Below, in pieces: positions 8,172-17,554 of a stretch of DNA of 64,000 nt; positions within the stretch are counted from its first letter, which is position 1, and every line of letters begins with the position of its first letter. Position numbers and translations under genes: made by a program. Origin of the DNA: Bacteroidaceae bacterium (GTDB lineage Bacteria; Bacteroidota; Bacteroidia; Bacteroidales; Bacteroidaceae); contig JAFZPZ010000027.1 of NCBI GenBank assembly GCA_017552435.1, positions 20,544-84,543 on the forward strand. Reading direction: 5' to 3'. The notes under the pieces are model-generated. The model made no database searches and was not told the origin of the DNA. It saw nothing but the letters and a program-made list of their open reading frames with translations.

Positions 8172-8179
8172 CAAAAGTA
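8172..8179 (-). promoter_or_regulatory. Bacteroidetes-type -7 box for queA
   Basis: The reverse complement reads TACTTTTG and lies about 11 nt upstream of the chosen ATG. The transcript leader would be only a few nucleotides, which supports the shorter start. Confidence 0.6.
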
Positions 8180-8183
8180 CAAA

Positions 8184-8220
8184 AATTAATTCATAATTCA
8201 TAATTCATAATTGTTCATTC
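8184..8220. repeat. Heptamer array (CATAATT type) between queA and the metallopeptidase
   Basis: Three perfect CATAATT units with diverged flanking units lie between two divergent promoter-like boxes. Confidence 0.75.
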
Positions 8221-8235
8221 TGTCGAAAAATTTGC

Positions 8236-8243
8236 TATATTTG
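8236..8243 (+). promoter_or_regulatory. Bacteroidetes-type -7 box for the metallopeptidase
   Basis: TATATTTG followed by GCAG fits the TAnnTTTG consensus and lies 129 nt before the start codon. Confidence 0.6.
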
Positions 8244-8265
8244 CAGACGATAAAACAATAATCTC

Positions 8266-8369
8266 CCAAACGACTAAACGACTAATTTCCCAAACGACTA
8301 AACGACAAATCTCCCAAACGACAAATCTCCCAAACGACTAAACGACTAATTTCCTAAATACCTAAAATG
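8266..8369 (+). repeat. Octamer array forming the leader of the metallopeptidase gene
   Basis: Thirteen consecutive 8-bp units (CCAAACGA, CTAAACGA, CTAATTTC, CAAATCTC and variants) fill the leader. They run from about 22 nt after the -7 box to 2 nt before the ATG. No separate Shine-Dalgarno site is visible, so the ribosome-binding region is itself repeat. Confidence 0.85.
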
Positions 8370-8371
8370 CT

Positions 8372-9241
8372 ATGAAACTGAACGGAAGAAGAGAGAGTAC
8401 CAACGTGGACGACCGCCGCGGAATGTCTGCTGCCAAGGCCGGCGGCGTCGGCATAGTTGGCGTTATTATTGCACTTGTGATGACATTCATGTCCAAGGGC
8501 AGCCTTGACCTCACCGACATCATCAGCAACGTCGGACAGATGGGCAACGTTACGGAACAGGCCGAGGGCGGTCGCGAGTTCACTGCCGAGGAGCAGGAAC
8601 TGGCCAAGTTCTCGAAGCAGATCCTGGCAGGCACCGAGGATGTCTGGGCCCAGGAATTCAAGAAAATCGGCCGCACCTACGAGCCGCCCAAGATGGTGCT
8701 CTACACGGGCAGCGTGCAGACCGGTTGCGGCAACGGCTCGGCAAGCATGGGCCCCTTCTATTGCTCTGCAGACCAGTGCCTATACATCGACCTTTCCTTC
8801 TTTACCTCCATGAAGCAACAGCTGGGAGCCGACGGCGACTTTGCCTATGCCTACGTGATTGCCCACGAGGTGGGACACCATGTGGAGTACCTGTTGGGCA
8901 CGCTGGGCAAGGTGCATCAGCAGATGTCGAAGCTCAACTCGACCGAGGCCAATAAGCTGAGCGTGCGCCTGGAACTCCTAGCCGACTTCTATGCCGGCGT
9001 CTGGGCCTATCACGACAACGAGATGTTCGGGAGCATAGAGGACGGCGATCTGGAGGAGGCCATCCGCTGTGCACAGGTCATCGGCGACAACTACTTGCAG
9101 GAGAAGGCGCGCGGCTACTCGCAGCCCGAGACGTTCACCCACGGCACCAGCAAGCAGCGCATGAAATGGCTGAAGCTCGGTCTCAGCACCGGCGACATCA
9201 CCAAGGGCACCACCTTCCAGTGCAGCGACGCCGAGCTCTGA
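8372..9241 (+). CDS. Membrane-anchored neutral zinc metallopeptidase, YpfJ/PF04228 family
   Basis: This 289-residue protein belongs to the putative neutral zinc metallopeptidase family (YpfJ-like). It has one N-terminal membrane segment (GIVGVIIALVMTF, about residues 27-40) after a basic start, so the catalytic domain should be outside the cytoplasm. The zinc site HEVGHH sits near residue 168, followed by LELLADFYAGVWAY with the third ligand region. The family segments YTGSVQTGCGNGSASMGPFY and FYCSADQCLYIDLSFF are present. The substrate is unknown for the whole family. Its leader is made of an octamer array. It is followed by pfkA after 54 nt. Confidence 0.9.
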   Translation: MKLNGRRESTNVDDRRGMSAAKAGGVGIVGVIIALVMTFMSKGSLDLTDIISNVGQMGNVTEQAEGGREFTAEEQELAKFSKQILAGTEDVWAQEFKKIGRTYEPPKMVLYTGSVQTGCGNGSASMGPFYCSADQCLYIDLSFFTSMKQQLGADGDFAYAYVIAHEVGHHVEYLLGTLGKVHQQMSKLNSTEANKLSVRLELLADFYAGVWAYHDNEMFGSIEDGDLEEAIRCAQVIGDNYLQEKARGYSQPETFTHGTSKQRMKWLKLGLSTGDITKGTTFQCSDAEL

Positions 9242-9295
9242 TTCCTCACCCCGGCCACTGTTTACTCCTGAAGAACAAGACAAACACATATAACT

Positions 9296-10273
9296 ATGAG
9301 CAAGATTAAGACTATTGGCATCCTGACGTCGGGCGGCGATGCTCCCGGCATGAATGCAGCCATCCGCGCCGTGACACGTGCAGGCATCAGCAACGGATTC
9401 AACATAAAGGGCATCTACAGGGGTTACGACGGACTCATCAAGGGCGAAGTGAAAGACTTCACCACCGAGGACGTGAGCGGTATCATCACCCGCGGCGGTA
9501 CCATCCTGAAGACAGCCCGAAGCAAGGAGTTCATGACTCCCGAAGGCCGGCAGAAGGCCTACGAGACCTGCCAGAGGGAAGGAATAGACGCCCTGGTGGT
9601 CATCGGCGGCAACGGCTCGCTGACCGGTGCCCGTGACTTCGGCATGGAGCACGACTTTCCCGTCATCGGCCTGCCCGGCACTATCGACAACGACCTCTAC
9701 GGCACCGACGCCACCATCGGTTACGACACGACGATGAACACCATCATGGAGTGTGTGGACCGCATCCGCGACACGGCCAACTCGCACGAGCGCATCTTCT
9801 TCGTCGAGGTGATGGGCCGCGATGCCGGCTTCCTGGCTCAGAACTGCGCCATCGCCTGTGGTGCCGAGGCTGCCATCGTGCCCGAGGAGACAACCGATGT
9901 GGACCAACTGGCAGCCTTCATGGGCCGCGGCATCCGCAAGTCGAAGAAGTCCTGCATCGTCATCGTATCGGAGAGTCCGAAGTGCGGCGCCCTCTACTAT
10001 GCCGACCGCGTGAAGAAGGAGTTCCCCGGCTTCGACGTGCGCGTTTCCATCCTGGGCCATCTGCAGCGCGGCGGCAGTCCGTCGGCTCGCGACCGCATCC
10101 TGGCCAGTTGCACGGGCGCAGGTGCCATCGAGGCCATCAAGCAGGGTCAGCGCAATATTATGGTGGGCGTCAGGAACAACGAGGTGGTCTATGTGCCCTT
10201 CTCGGAATGCATCCGCACCGACAAGCGCTTCGACAAGCGTCTCATCACCGTGCTGGACGAACTGAGCATTTAG
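9296..10273 (+). CDS. pfkA: 6-phosphofructokinase
   Basis: PfkA phosphorylates fructose 6-phosphate to fructose 1,6-bisphosphate, the committed step of glycolysis. Length (325) and motifs fit: [15 protein letters not shown] (10-24), [12 protein letters not shown] (substrate loop with catalytic Asp) and [13 protein letters not shown]. The nucleotide loop reads GGNGSLTGA (104-112), where most PfkA proteins have GGDGS. Asn106 thus replaces the Asp that helps hold Mg-ATP (E. coli Asp103), while Gly107 keeps the residue typical of ATP rather than pyrophosphate users. It is adjacent to glgP, suggesting joint glycogen breakdown and glycolysis. A heptamer array separates them. Confidence 0.95.
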   Translation: MSKIKTIGILTSGGDAPGMNAAIRAVTRAGISNGFNIKGIYRGYDGLIKGEVKDFTTEDVSGIITRGGTILKTARSKEFMTPEGRQKAYETCQREGIDALVVIGGNGSLTGARDFGMEHDFPVIGLPGTIDNDLYGTDATIGYDTTMNTIMECVDRIRDTANSHERIFFVEVMGRDAGFLAQNCAIACGAEAAIVPEETTDVDQLAAFMGRGIRKSKKSCIVIVSESPKCGALYYADRVKKEFPGFDVRVSILGHLQRGGSPSARDRILASCTGAGAIEAIKQGQRNIMVGVRNNEVVYVPFSECIRTDKRFDKRLITVLDELSI

Positions 10274-10284
10274 GTGCGCTTCGC

Positions 10285-10320
<36 letters not shown>

Positions 10321-10329
10321 TAAAAGGCT

Positions 10330-12897
10330 ATGAAGATAAAAGCAGATTACGCAAATGCACCACAGTGGCGGGTGCTGACCGTGAAGGCTACACTGCCCGA
10401 TGAATTGAAGTGCCTGGACGAGATTGCCCACAATATGTGGTGGGTATGGAACTATGAGGCTCGCGACCTGTTCCGTGAACTGGACCCCCAGCTTTATCAC
10501 GATGTGAAGCACAACCCCGTGATGCTCCTGGAACAACTCACCTATGCCCGCAAGGAGGAAATCCTGAAAGACAAGGCCCTGATGAAGCGCGTGAAGGATG
10601 TCTATGCCAGGTTCCGCAAGTATATGGATGTGGAGCCGGACAGGAGCCGTCCCTCTGTGGCCTATTTCTGTATGGAGTACGGCATCCACTCGGCCCTGAA
10701 GATATATAGCGGCGGCCTGGGAATGCTGGCCGGCGACTATGTGAAGGAAGCCAGCGACAGCAACGTCGATATGTGTGCTGTGGGCTTCCTCTATCGGTTC
10801 GGCTATTTCACACAGAGCCTCTCGATGGACGGACAGCAGATTGCCAACTATGAGAGCCAGAACTTCGGGATGCTGCCCATCGAACGTCAGCTGGACGATA
10901 GCGGCAACCCCTTAGTGATAGACGTGCCCTACAACAACTATCAGGTTCATGCCTGCGTCTGGCGCGTGAATGTGGGCCGCGTGAAGCTCTATCTGCTGGA
11001 CACCGACAACGAGATGAACTCGGAGTTCGACAAGCCCATCACTCACGCCCTGTATGGCGGCGACTGGGAGAATCGCCTGAAGCAGGAGATCCTGCTGGGC
11101 ATCGGCGGCATGCTGCTGCTGAAGAAGCTGGGCATCAAGAAGGACATCTACCACTGCAACGAGGGTCACGCCGCGCTGTGCAACCTGCAGCGTCTGTGCG
11201 ACTACATCGACGAAGGCCTGACGTTCAACCAAGCTATGGAACTGGTGCGTGCCTCGTCGCTCTATACCGTCCACACACCCGTGCCCGCCGGTCACGACTA
11301 CTTCGAGGAGGGTCTCTTTGGGAAGTACATGGGTGGCTATCCCCAGAAGCTGGGTATCACTTGGGACGAGTTCATCGGCATGGGTCGTACCAATCCTGAT
11401 AATCATGAGGAGAAGTTCTGTATGTCAACCTTCGCCTGCAACACCTGTCAGGAGGTGAACGGCGTGTCGATGCTGCACGGTTGGGTGTCGCAGAAGATGT
11501 TCGCCAACATCTGGGCAGGCTACTACCCGGAGGAGAACCATGTGGGCTACGTCACCAACGGCGTGCATTTCCCCACCTGGTGTGCCACCGAATGGCGCCA
11601 GATATATGCCAAGTACTTCGACGAGAAGCACCTCAGCGACCAGTCGAACGAGGAAATCTGGCACGGCATCTACAATTGCCCAGACGAGGAGATATGGGCT
11701 ACCCGCCAGACACTGAAGAAGAAACTCTTCGAATACGTTGCAGAGCAGTACCAGGAAACCTGGCTGAAGAACCAGGGCGACCCGGCACGTGTGGTCAAAC
11801 TCTTGGAACGGTTCAAACCGAACTCTCTGGTCATCGGTTTCTGCCGGCGTTTTGCCACCTACAAGCGTGCCCATCTGCTATTCACCGACCTGGAGCGCCT
11901 GAGCCGCATCGTCAACAATCCCGAGCGCCCCGTCATCTTCCTCTTTGCCGGTAAGGCTCACCCCGCCGACGGCGCAGGACAGGGACTCATCAAGAAAATC
12001 TACGAAATCAGCCAGCGCCCTGAGTTCCAGGGCAGGATTATCTTCGTCGAGGACTACGACTTCATGTTGGCCCGTCGGCTCGTCTCGGGTGTGGACATCT
12101 GGATGAATACGCCGACACGTCCGATGGAAGCCAGCGGCACCAGCGGCGAGAAGGCCGAGATGAACGGCGTCGTCAACCTCAGTGTGAAGGACGGCTGGTG
12201 GCTGGAGGGCTATCGCGAGGGTGCCGGATGGGCTCTGACCGAAAAGCGCACCTATCAGAACCAGGAGTATCAAGACCGTCTCGACGCCGCCACCATCTAT
12301 ACGCTGCTCGAAAACGAAATTGTACCTCTCTACTATAATAAGGACAAGAACGGCATCTCGAAGGGCTGGATCAAGGTCATCAAGAACTCCATCGCCCAGA
12401 TTGCACCACACTACACGATGAAACGCCAGCTGGACGATTACTACAGCAAGTTCTACGAGAAGGAGGCCAAGCGCTTCCACGAGATTGCTGCGGACGGTTA
12501 CCGTCTGGCCAAGGAAATTGCCCAGTGGAAGGAAACCGTTGCCGAGCGCTGGGAGGCCATCAGCGTAGTTAGCGCCGAATGGAACTTCCCGTGGGCAGGT
12601 GGCAAGGCTGGTCAGAAGTACCACCTGAAGTATGTCATCAACGAGCAGGGACTCGACGATGCCGTCGGACTGGAGTTGGTCAACATCTATACCAACGACG
12701 AGGGCGAAGAGCGCATCTTCTCTGTCAAACCGCTGGAGATGACGGGTCACGAAGGTAACAACTATACCTTCGAGGGCACTCATACTCCTCAACAGTCCGG
12801 TCAGTACCGAAGTGCCGTCCGAATGTATCCCAAGAACAAACTTTTGCCCCACCGTCAGGACTTCTGCTACGTCAAGTGGCTGGAACTGCCGGAATAA
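10330..12897 (+). CDS. glgP: Alpha-glucan (glycogen/maltodextrin) phosphorylase
   Basis: This enzyme releases glucose 1-phosphate from the non-reducing ends of alpha-1,4-glucans using pyridoxal phosphate. It is of the short bacterial/archaeal type with an N-terminal DUF3417-like domain ([19 protein letters not shown], about residues 29-47). [20 protein letters not shown] and [16 protein letters not shown] follow. The PLP region near residues 595-625 has [17 protein letters not shown] and [12 protein letters not shown], where the Lys of EKAEMNG is the expected cofactor ligand. The 855-residue length is normal. It ends just before a strong bidirectional terminator. Confidence 0.95.
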   Translation: MKIKADYANAPQWRVLTVKATLPDELKCLDEIAHNMWWVWNYEARDLFRELDPQLYHDVKHNPVMLLEQLTYARKEEILKDKALMKRVKDVYARFRKYMDVEPDRSRPSVAYFCMEYGIHSALKIYSGGLGMLAGDYVKEASDSNVDMCAVGFLYRFGYFTQSLSMDGQQIANYESQNFGMLPIERQLDDSGNPLVIDVPYNNYQVHACVWRVNVGRVKLYLLDTDNEMNSEFDKPITHALYGGDWENRLKQEILLGIGGMLLLKKLGIKKDIYHCNEGHAALCNLQRLCDYIDEGLTFNQAMELVRASSLYTVHTPVPAGHDYFEEGLFGKYMGGYPQKLGITWDEFIGMGRTNPDNHEEKFCMSTFACNTCQEVNGVSMLHGWVSQKMFANIWAGYYPEENHVGYVTNGVHFPTWCATEWRQIYAKYFDEKHLSDQSNEEIWHGIYNCPDEEIWATRQTLKKKLFEYVAEQYQETWLKNQGDPARVVKLLERFKPNSLVIGFCRRFATYKRAHLLFTDLERLSRIVNNPERPVIFLFAGKAHPADGAGQGLIKKIYEISQRPEFQGRIIFVEDYDFMLARRLVSGVDIWMNTPTRPMEASGTSGEKAEMNGVVNLSVKDGWWLEGYREGAGWALTEKRTYQNQEYQDRLDAATIYTLLENEIVPLYYNKDKNGISKGWIKVIKNSIAQIAPHYTMKRQLDDYYSKFYEKEAKRFHEIAADGYRLAKEIAQWKETVAERWEAISVVSAEWNFPWAGGKAGQKYHLKYVINEQGLDDAVGLELVNIYTNDEGEERIFSVKPLEMTGHEGNNYTFEGTHTPQQSGQYRSAVRMYPKNKLLPHRQDFCYVKWLELPE

Positions 12898-12924
12898 AAG
12901 CTGAAGACTGAAGGGCATAAAAAA

Positions 12925-12961
12925 GTTATGAGTTCATAGTTTAGGGCTATGAACTCATAAC
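12925..12961. terminator. Bidirectional terminator between glgP and manC
   Basis: A perfect 15-bp inverted repeat (GTTATGAGTTCATAG and its complement) surrounds a 7-nt loop. It is flanked by A-rich sequence on the left, which gives a U tract for the minus strand. It separates convergent genes. Confidence 0.8.
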
Positions 12962-12986
12962 TATAATATAACCTATGACCTAAGAA

Positions 12987-14063
12987 CTATTTCTTAGGAT
13001 CGCCAAACTTAGTATCTGTATGCATGCGTCGCATAGCGGCGATGTCCTGGCTGGGGCAAATCATGAGGATTTCACCCTCTTCGGCCACGACATAGTCATG
13101 CAATCCCTTGATAACCACTGTACGGCCTTTTGGCGTGCGGATGACATTCCCCGAGCATTCGTAGAGGAAAGCTTTGGTGTCGAGCAGGACGTTGCCATTG
13201 GCATCGCAGGGAGCATCCTTGCCGATGCTGGCCCAGGTGCCTATGTCCGCCCATCCAAAGTGTCCACGTTGCACATAGACCTGACTGCTGCGCTCCAGGA
13301 TGCTGACGTCCATATTGTAGTTGGGCAGCATGCTGAAGAATTCCGGCACAAGCTTTGGGTCGGAGCTCTCGGCCTCTGCCATCATGCGCGGAATCTCCAC
13401 TCTGTACTCGGGGACGAGCATGAACAGATTGTCGAGCATGACGCGTGTGCTGAAGCACAGCAAACCTGTATTCCATAGGAAGTCGCCCTCCTGAATGAAA
13501 ACATTGGCGAAGTCGGAGTCGGGCTTCTCGGTGAATGACTTGACAGGGAAGATGTCGCCGGAAAGCGGCTTTTCGTCGGCCATCTGGATATAGCCGTAGC
13601 CTGTCTCGGGGCGTGAGGGTGTAATGCCCATCACGAGCAGCCCATCGTTCTGGCTGACGAAATCCAACCCGGCAAGCACATCCTGCCGATACTGCTCTTC
13701 GCGCAGGATAATCTGGTCGGAAGGCGTGACGAAAAGGACGGAGTTGGGGTCTTGCTTGGCCAGAAAGACCGAGCCCCAAGCCACAGCAGCAAGCGTTCCT
13801 CGGCGTAACGGCTCTTCCAGGATATGCATGTCATCTACCTCGGGCAGTTGTTCATAGACAAGCGGCAGATAGTCAACAATGGTGCTGACGTAGATGTGCG
13901 AAGGGTCGATGAACTGTGCAACACGGTCGTAGGTCTGCTGCAACAGAGTGCGCCCCGTGCCGAAGAGGTCGAGGAACTGCTTGGGCTTTACCGTACGGCT
14001 AATGGGCCAAAGACGACTGCCGTTGCCACCAGCCAAGATGAGACAATATTTATTGTCGGCCAT
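12987..14063 (-). CDS. manC: Mannose-1-phosphate guanylyltransferase
   Basis: This enzyme makes GDP-mannose from mannose 1-phosphate and GTP for surface polysaccharide and fucose pathways. The nucleotidyltransferase signature LAGGNGSRLWPISRTVKPKQF is at residues 10-30, followed by VTPSDQIIL and FTEKPD segments. At 358 residues it is the short form without the C-terminal isomerase domain found in long bifunctional ManC/AlgA. It starts 5 nt after the SGNH hydrolase stop and is the last gene of a minus-strand group that may begin at greA. Confidence 0.93.
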   Translation of the reverse strand: MADNKYCLILAGGNGSRLWPISRTVKPKQFLDLFGTGRTLLQQTYDRVAQFIDPSHIYVSTIVDYLPLVYEQLPEVDDMHILEEPLRRGTLAAVAWGSVFLAKQDPNSVLFVTPSDQIILREEQYRQDVLAGLDFVSQNDGLLVMGITPSRPETGYGYIQMADEKPLSGDIFPVKSFTEKPDSDFANVFIQEGDFLWNTGLLCFSTRVMLDNLFMLVPEYRVEIPRMMAEAESSDPKLVPEFFSMLPNYNMDVSILERSSQVYVQRGHFGWADIGTWASIGKDAPCDANGNVLLDTKAFLYECSGNVIRTPKGRTVVIKGLHDYVVAEEGEILMICPSQDIAAMRRMHTDTKFGDPKK

Positions 14064-14068
14064 GAGAA

Positions 14069-14761
14069 TTAGCGCAGTTTCTTAATGACAGGCAGCAGGA
14101 GATTCTCCATAACCTCGTAGCCCTTTTTGTTGGGGTGAACGGCAGGAGTGTCCTCGCCCAGTTCGGGCTTCATGCCACTGCCGTCTTCGGCAACCAAAGC
14201 GCTGAAATAATCAACATAGGGAATTTTGTTGGCATCGGCGTAAGCCTTGACGCGGGCATTGAGGCTGCGAATCTTGTCCATAGCATCGGTGATGTTGGGA
14301 TGCCAGTTGAAGCCGGCTGCAGGAAGACAGCTGGTCAGGATGACCTTGCACTTGTGGTAGCGAGCCAGTTCGACCATCGAAAGGACGTTGCCATAGGTGA
14401 GATCCTCGTTGTAGGCACCAGTATTCTCTGCAACGTCGTTAGTACCGTAGTTGATGACTACGACCTTGGGTTGCAGGTTGATGACATCCTCGCGGAAGCG
14501 GAGCAGGAACTGATAGCTGGTCTGCCCGCCGATGCCACGACCAATCAGGTTGTTGTCCTTGAAGAATTCGGGACGCTTGCCTGGCCATCCGTCGGTGATG
14601 GAGTTGCCCATCAGAACGACGCGCTTCTCGCCCTTGGCGGGAGCACCGAGTTCCTTGTTGGCGTTGGCGTAACGTTTCCAGTTAGCGAAATCGTGTTTCT
14701 GAGCTTGTGTGCCGAGTGCGATGCTGAGCAGTGCAACAGCGGCAATGATTCTTGTCTTCAT
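14069..14761 (-). CDS. Secreted SGNH/GDSL-family hydrolase
   Basis: This is a 230-residue exported esterase-type hydrolase. It has a signal peptide (MKTRIIAAVALLSIALGTQA) and SGNH blocks: GNSITDGWPG with the catalytic Ser (block I), GRGIGGQTSYQ (Gly), NYGTNDVAEN (Asn) and a C-terminal VHPNKKGYEVM with the catalytic His/Asp pair. Bacteroidetes members often deacetylate carbohydrates, but the substrate is not determined here. It is followed by manC after 5 nt. The gap before it holds a nonamer array. Confidence 0.9.
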   Translation of the reverse strand: MKTRIIAAVALLSIALGTQAQKHDFANWKRYANANKELGAPAKGEKRVVLMGNSITDGWPGKRPEFFKDNNLIGRGIGGQTSYQFLLRFREDVINLQPKVVVINYGTNDVAENTGAYNEDLTYGNVLSMVELARYHKCKVILTSCLPAAGFNWHPNITDAMDKIRSLNARVKAYADANKIPYVDYFSALVAEDGSGMKPELGEDTPAVHPNKKGYEVMENLLLPVIKKLR

Positions 14762-14778
14762 GATTTATTGTTGTTAAT

Positions 14779-14832
14779 TGTTATGGGGCTAATGGGGCCT
14801 ATGGGGCCTATGGGCCTTATGGGCCGAATGGG
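14779..14832. repeat. Nonamer array between the HIT and SGNH genes
   Basis: Units of the type CTAATGGGG/CCTATGGGG with a 9-bp period fill most of the 71-nt gap. The same unit type occurs inside the wbqC-like gene at 21478-21536. Confidence 0.8.
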
Positions 14833-15228
14833 TTATTTAATTTCTTTTCTGATACTCTCTGCAATCTGTTCGAACTCCTCGGGAGTGAGTTTGAGATGCG
14901 GGTTTGTAAAACGCATATCGGCTTCGGACTGCATGGGAACGAGATGGATATGTGCGTGGGGCACTTCCAACCCGAGTACGCATTGTCCGACTTTGACGCA
15001 AGGAATGGCGCGCTTGATGGCAAGGGCCACTTTCTTTGCAAAGACTTGGAGTCCTGCCAGTTCATCGTCCTCAAGGTCGAAGATATAATCTACCTCGCGC
15101 TTGGGAATAACCAGAGTATGTCCCTTCTGCAGGGGACTGATGTCGAGAAAGGCGTAGTAACGCTCATCCTCAGCAATCTTGTAGCTCGGTATCTCGCCGG
15201 CTACAATGCGGGAGAAAATGCTTGGCAT
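14833..15228 (-). CDS. HIT-family nucleotide-binding protein
   Basis: This is a small cytoplasmic histidine-triad protein of 131 residues. It carries the family motif HAHIHLVP, in which the second His of the triad is the nucleophile for hydrolysis of nucleoside phosphoramidates or dinucleoside polyphosphates. FSRIVAGEIPSYKIAED at the N-terminus and GHTLVIPKR in the middle are typical of the HinT branch. It lies 41 nt after greA and is probably in its operon. Confidence 0.93.
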   Translation of the reverse strand: MPSIFSRIVAGEIPSYKIAEDERYYAFLDISPLQKGHTLVIPKREVDYIFDLEDDELAGLQVFAKKVALAIKRAIPCVKVGQCVLGLEVPHAHIHLVPMQSEADMRFTNPHLKLTPEEFEQIAESIRKEIK

Positions 15229-15269
15229 TTTTGGATGAAGGATTAAAGATTAAGGAATAGGAATTGGTG

Positions 15270-15737
15270 TTAATCAAAAGTGATGCTGACTACTTCGAGT
15301 TGAATTGTGCCCTGGGGCACTTTAATCTCTGCTATGTCGCCCACTTTCTTGCCGAGCAGGCCTTTGGCGATAGGTGTCTCCACGCTAATCTTTCCGCTCT
15401 TGAGGTCTGCCTCTGTGGCGCTGACGATGGTGTATTTCATCGTCATTTTGTTCTTTACGTTGCGCAGTTCTACGGTAGAAAGAATCTGTACGGTGCTAGT
15501 GTCAAGGTGTGTGGTGTCGATAATCTTCGCCTCGATGATTGTCTTCTTGAGCATAGCAATCTCAGTTTCCAGTTTGCCCTGCCATTCTTTTGCCGCATCG
15601 TACTCGGCATTCTCTGAGAGGTCGCCTTTGTCACGGGCCTCTGCGATGGCAGCACTTGCGGCGGGGCGGTCGATGCTTTCCATGTGCTGCAACTTGGCCA
15701 CGAGCTCGTCGTAGCCCTTCTGTGTCATATAAGCCAT
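15270..15737 (-). CDS. greA: Transcription elongation factor GreA
   Basis: GreA enters the RNA polymerase secondary channel and stimulates cleavage of backtracked transcripts. The 155-residue length, the N-terminal coiled coil (about residues 5-75, with ARDKGDLSENAEYDAAKEWQ carrying the acidic tip) and the C-terminal FKBP-like domain (SPIAKGLLGKKVGD-type segment, here TPIAKGLLGKKVGD) are all present. A -7 box at 15864-15871 gives a leader of about 120 nt. Confidence 0.96.
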   Translation of the reverse strand: MAYMTQKGYDELVAKLQHMESIDRPAASAAIAEARDKGDLSENAEYDAAKEWQGKLETEIAMLKKTIIEAKIIDTTHLDTSTVQILSTVELRNVKNKMTMKYTIVSATEADLKSGKISVETPIAKGLLGKKVGDIAEIKVPQGTIQLEVVSITFD

Positions 15738-15990
15738 TTATAGTTTGTTTTAGTTATACATTATCTATTATTATATAGCCTTTCGGCGAAACACGAAAAA
15801 AAGAAGAATCCTGACCGATGGCCAGAACCCTTGTCTTTCTACCATATTTATGTTTATCGGATGCAAAGGTAGGACTATTTTCCCAAACTGCAAACTTTTT
15901 TGCAAGAAAAACGCTCATTAGGGGAGAATTATGCCTTCTCGAGCAAGCGAAACCGCCAATTTTCCTGCAAAAAGCTGTTTTTGGTGATGC
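15738..15990 (-). promoter_or_regulatory. Intergenic region with greA promoter
   Basis: The reverse complement of 15864-15871 is TACCTTTG, a Bacteroidetes-type -7 box followed by GCAT. The remaining 250 nt between dprA and greA carry no convincing gene. A small frame on the plus strand has no coding character. Confidence 0.5.
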
Positions 15991-17118
15991 CTATTTCAGC
16001 ATTTTGTATTTGCCGCCGACAAGCATCTGAACGGCACCTTTCATTTCAAGTGAAAAGAGGAGGCTGGAGAGTTCTCCGACAGGGATATTCGTCTCGACAG
16101 CAAGGATGTTTATCTGCTTGCTGTCATCTTTCGAGAGAGCACGCAGGATACGTTGCTCTTCCTCGGAATAGTCGGCAAGGAATTCCTGCTGTACGCCTTC
16201 GGAGAGCATTTGTTGGTGTTGCATGTCGTCTGTCCATCCCATTGCCAGACAGAAGTCCTCGGCACCGGTGAGAAGAGAGGCACTGTTCGAACTGATAAGC
16301 CGGTTGCAGCCAGCCGAGTGCGTGTCGTGGATGCGCCCGGGGAAAGCCCACACCTGACGGTCATAGCTGACGGCGATGTCTGCTGTAATGAGCGAACCGC
16401 CTTTCGTTGCACTTTCCACCACGATGACGGCATCCGTCATGCCAGCCACGATGCGGTTGCGTTGTACAAAGTTGCGTTTGTCAATCGGCGTGCCGGACAT
16501 ATACTCTGTGAGAACACCACCCTGACCGACCATCTGTTTCGCTGTGTCTCGATGATAGCGCGGATAGATCTGGTCCAATCCATGCGCCAGGACTCCCACT
16601 GTATCGAGTCCGTTGTCTAGAGCCGCCCGATGGCAATGTACATCAACACCGTAAGCCAGGCCGCTCACCACAAGTGCATCGGGGCATAGCATCTTCAGGT
16701 CGCACACAAAAGAACGGCAGAGGTCTTTGCCGTACGAGGTTATCTGTCGGGTGCCGACCATACTGACGATGTGACGGGCGTTCAGGTCGGCTGTGCCTCG
16801 ATAGTAGAGCAGAACTGGCGCATCGACGCAGTTCTGCAGACGCTGGGGATAAGCCTCGTCATTGATGCCTAGGCATTGTATGCTCCCCTTTCGGCAGAAA
16901 GCCAACTCTTGCTCGGCGCGAGTCAGGTGGCTATCCATCGCGGCCAAAGCATCGAGCGTATTCTGTGATGCGGCTGTCAGGAGTTCTCGCAGCGATTTGC
17001 GGTTCTCATAGACAGCCGTGGCTGATCCCAGTTCCTCGATGAGCAGATGCAGGTTGGTCAGACTGAGCGACGGCACCTGCGTCAACGCCATCATGTATAG
17101 GGTCTCTTGCTCTGTCAT
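15991..17118 (-). CDS. dprA: DNA-processing protein DprA
   Basis: DprA loads RecA onto incoming single-stranded DNA during natural transformation. The Rossmann-like core is clear: VSMVGTRQITSYG, VVSGLAYGVDVHCHRAAL, GVLAHGLDQIYPRYH and RNRIVAGMTDAVIVVESATKGGSLITA. An N-terminal helical domain (about residues 1-80) and a C-terminal winged-helix-like domain (ILRALSKDDSKQINILA region) complete the usual form at 375 residues. It overlaps the thioesterase start by 4 nt. Together with the ComEA-like protein at 1861-2838 it suggests competence genes in this genome. Confidence 0.95.
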   Translation of the reverse strand: MTEQETLYMMALTQVPSLSLTNLHLLIEELGSATAVYENRKSLRELLTAASQNTLDALAAMDSHLTRAEQELAFCRKGSIQCLGINDEAYPQRLQNCVDAPVLLYYRGTADLNARHIVSMVGTRQITSYGKDLCRSFVCDLKMLCPDALVVSGLAYGVDVHCHRAALDNGLDTVGVLAHGLDQIYPRYHRDTAKQMVGQGGVLTEYMSGTPIDKRNFVQRNRIVAGMTDAVIVVESATKGGSLITADIAVSYDRQVWAFPGRIHDTHSAGCNRLISSNSASLLTGAEDFCLAMGWTDDMQHQQMLSEGVQQEFLADYSEEEQRILRALSKDDSKQINILAVETNIPVGELSSLLFSLEMKGAVQMLVGGKYKMLK

Positions 17119-17522
17119 GATTCAGAGTAATAGGGAATCAACTTGTCTTCCAGCTCTGGGCAGCGACTCAGTTTGCCGTTCACGAGGCAGACAGTATCGA
17201 CTGTGCCGCGGGCCGCCAACTTCATGTCAGAGAGGCGGTAGATGTCTTGGCGGAAAACGTAGCGAAGACCTTCCTGCCGAATGTTCAGACAGGAAAGAAA
17301 CTCATCACGACTCCGCAGCGGTGTCTTGTAGGCAATCGTGACACGCGCCACCACAGCATCTATGCCTCGGTCGTGCATATCGGCAAAACTGATGCCAGCC
17401 TCAAGCAGAAATTCATGGCGTGTGTGTTCCATGTAGTGCTGATAGTTGGCATTGTTGACAATTCCCTCCAGGTCGCACTCATAGTCGCGCACCTTCATCT
17501 TCAGTTCGTATGCGTATTTCAT
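17115..17522 (-). CDS. Acyl-CoA thioesterase, hotdog fold (4HBT-like)
   Basis: This is a 135-residue cytoplasmic single-hotdog thioesterase of the 4-hydroxybenzoyl-CoA/YbgC-like group. MKVRDYECDLEGIVNNANYQ contains the Asp and Asn positions of the catalytic helix region, and the YMEHTRHEFLLEAGISF helix follows. Members hydrolyse acyl-CoA or acyl-ACP; the exact substrate is unknown. It overlaps dprA by 4 nt and follows the DUF2851 gene by 18 nt of heptamer repeat. Confidence 0.9.
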   Translation of the reverse strand: MKYAYELKMKVRDYECDLEGIVNNANYQHYMEHTRHEFLLEAGISFADMHDRGIDAVVARVTIAYKTPLRSRDEFLSCLNIRQEGLRYVFRQDIYRLSDMKLAARGTVDTVCLVNGKLSRCPELEDKLIPYYSES

Positions 17523-17525
17523 TTC

Positions 17526-17554
17526 TCTAATCCCTAATCCTTAATCCCTAATCC
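17526..17554. repeat. Heptamer array spanning the DUF2851 stop codon
   Basis: Four units of TAATCCC/TAATCCT type. Read on the minus strand they encode the last residues and the stop of the DUF2851 protein and fill the gap to the thioesterase. Confidence 0.8.

Noticed and set aside
15818-16030. Small plus-strand frames between greA and dprA
   Set aside because: They overlap the greA promoter box and the dprA end, and their codon pattern is not coding-like.
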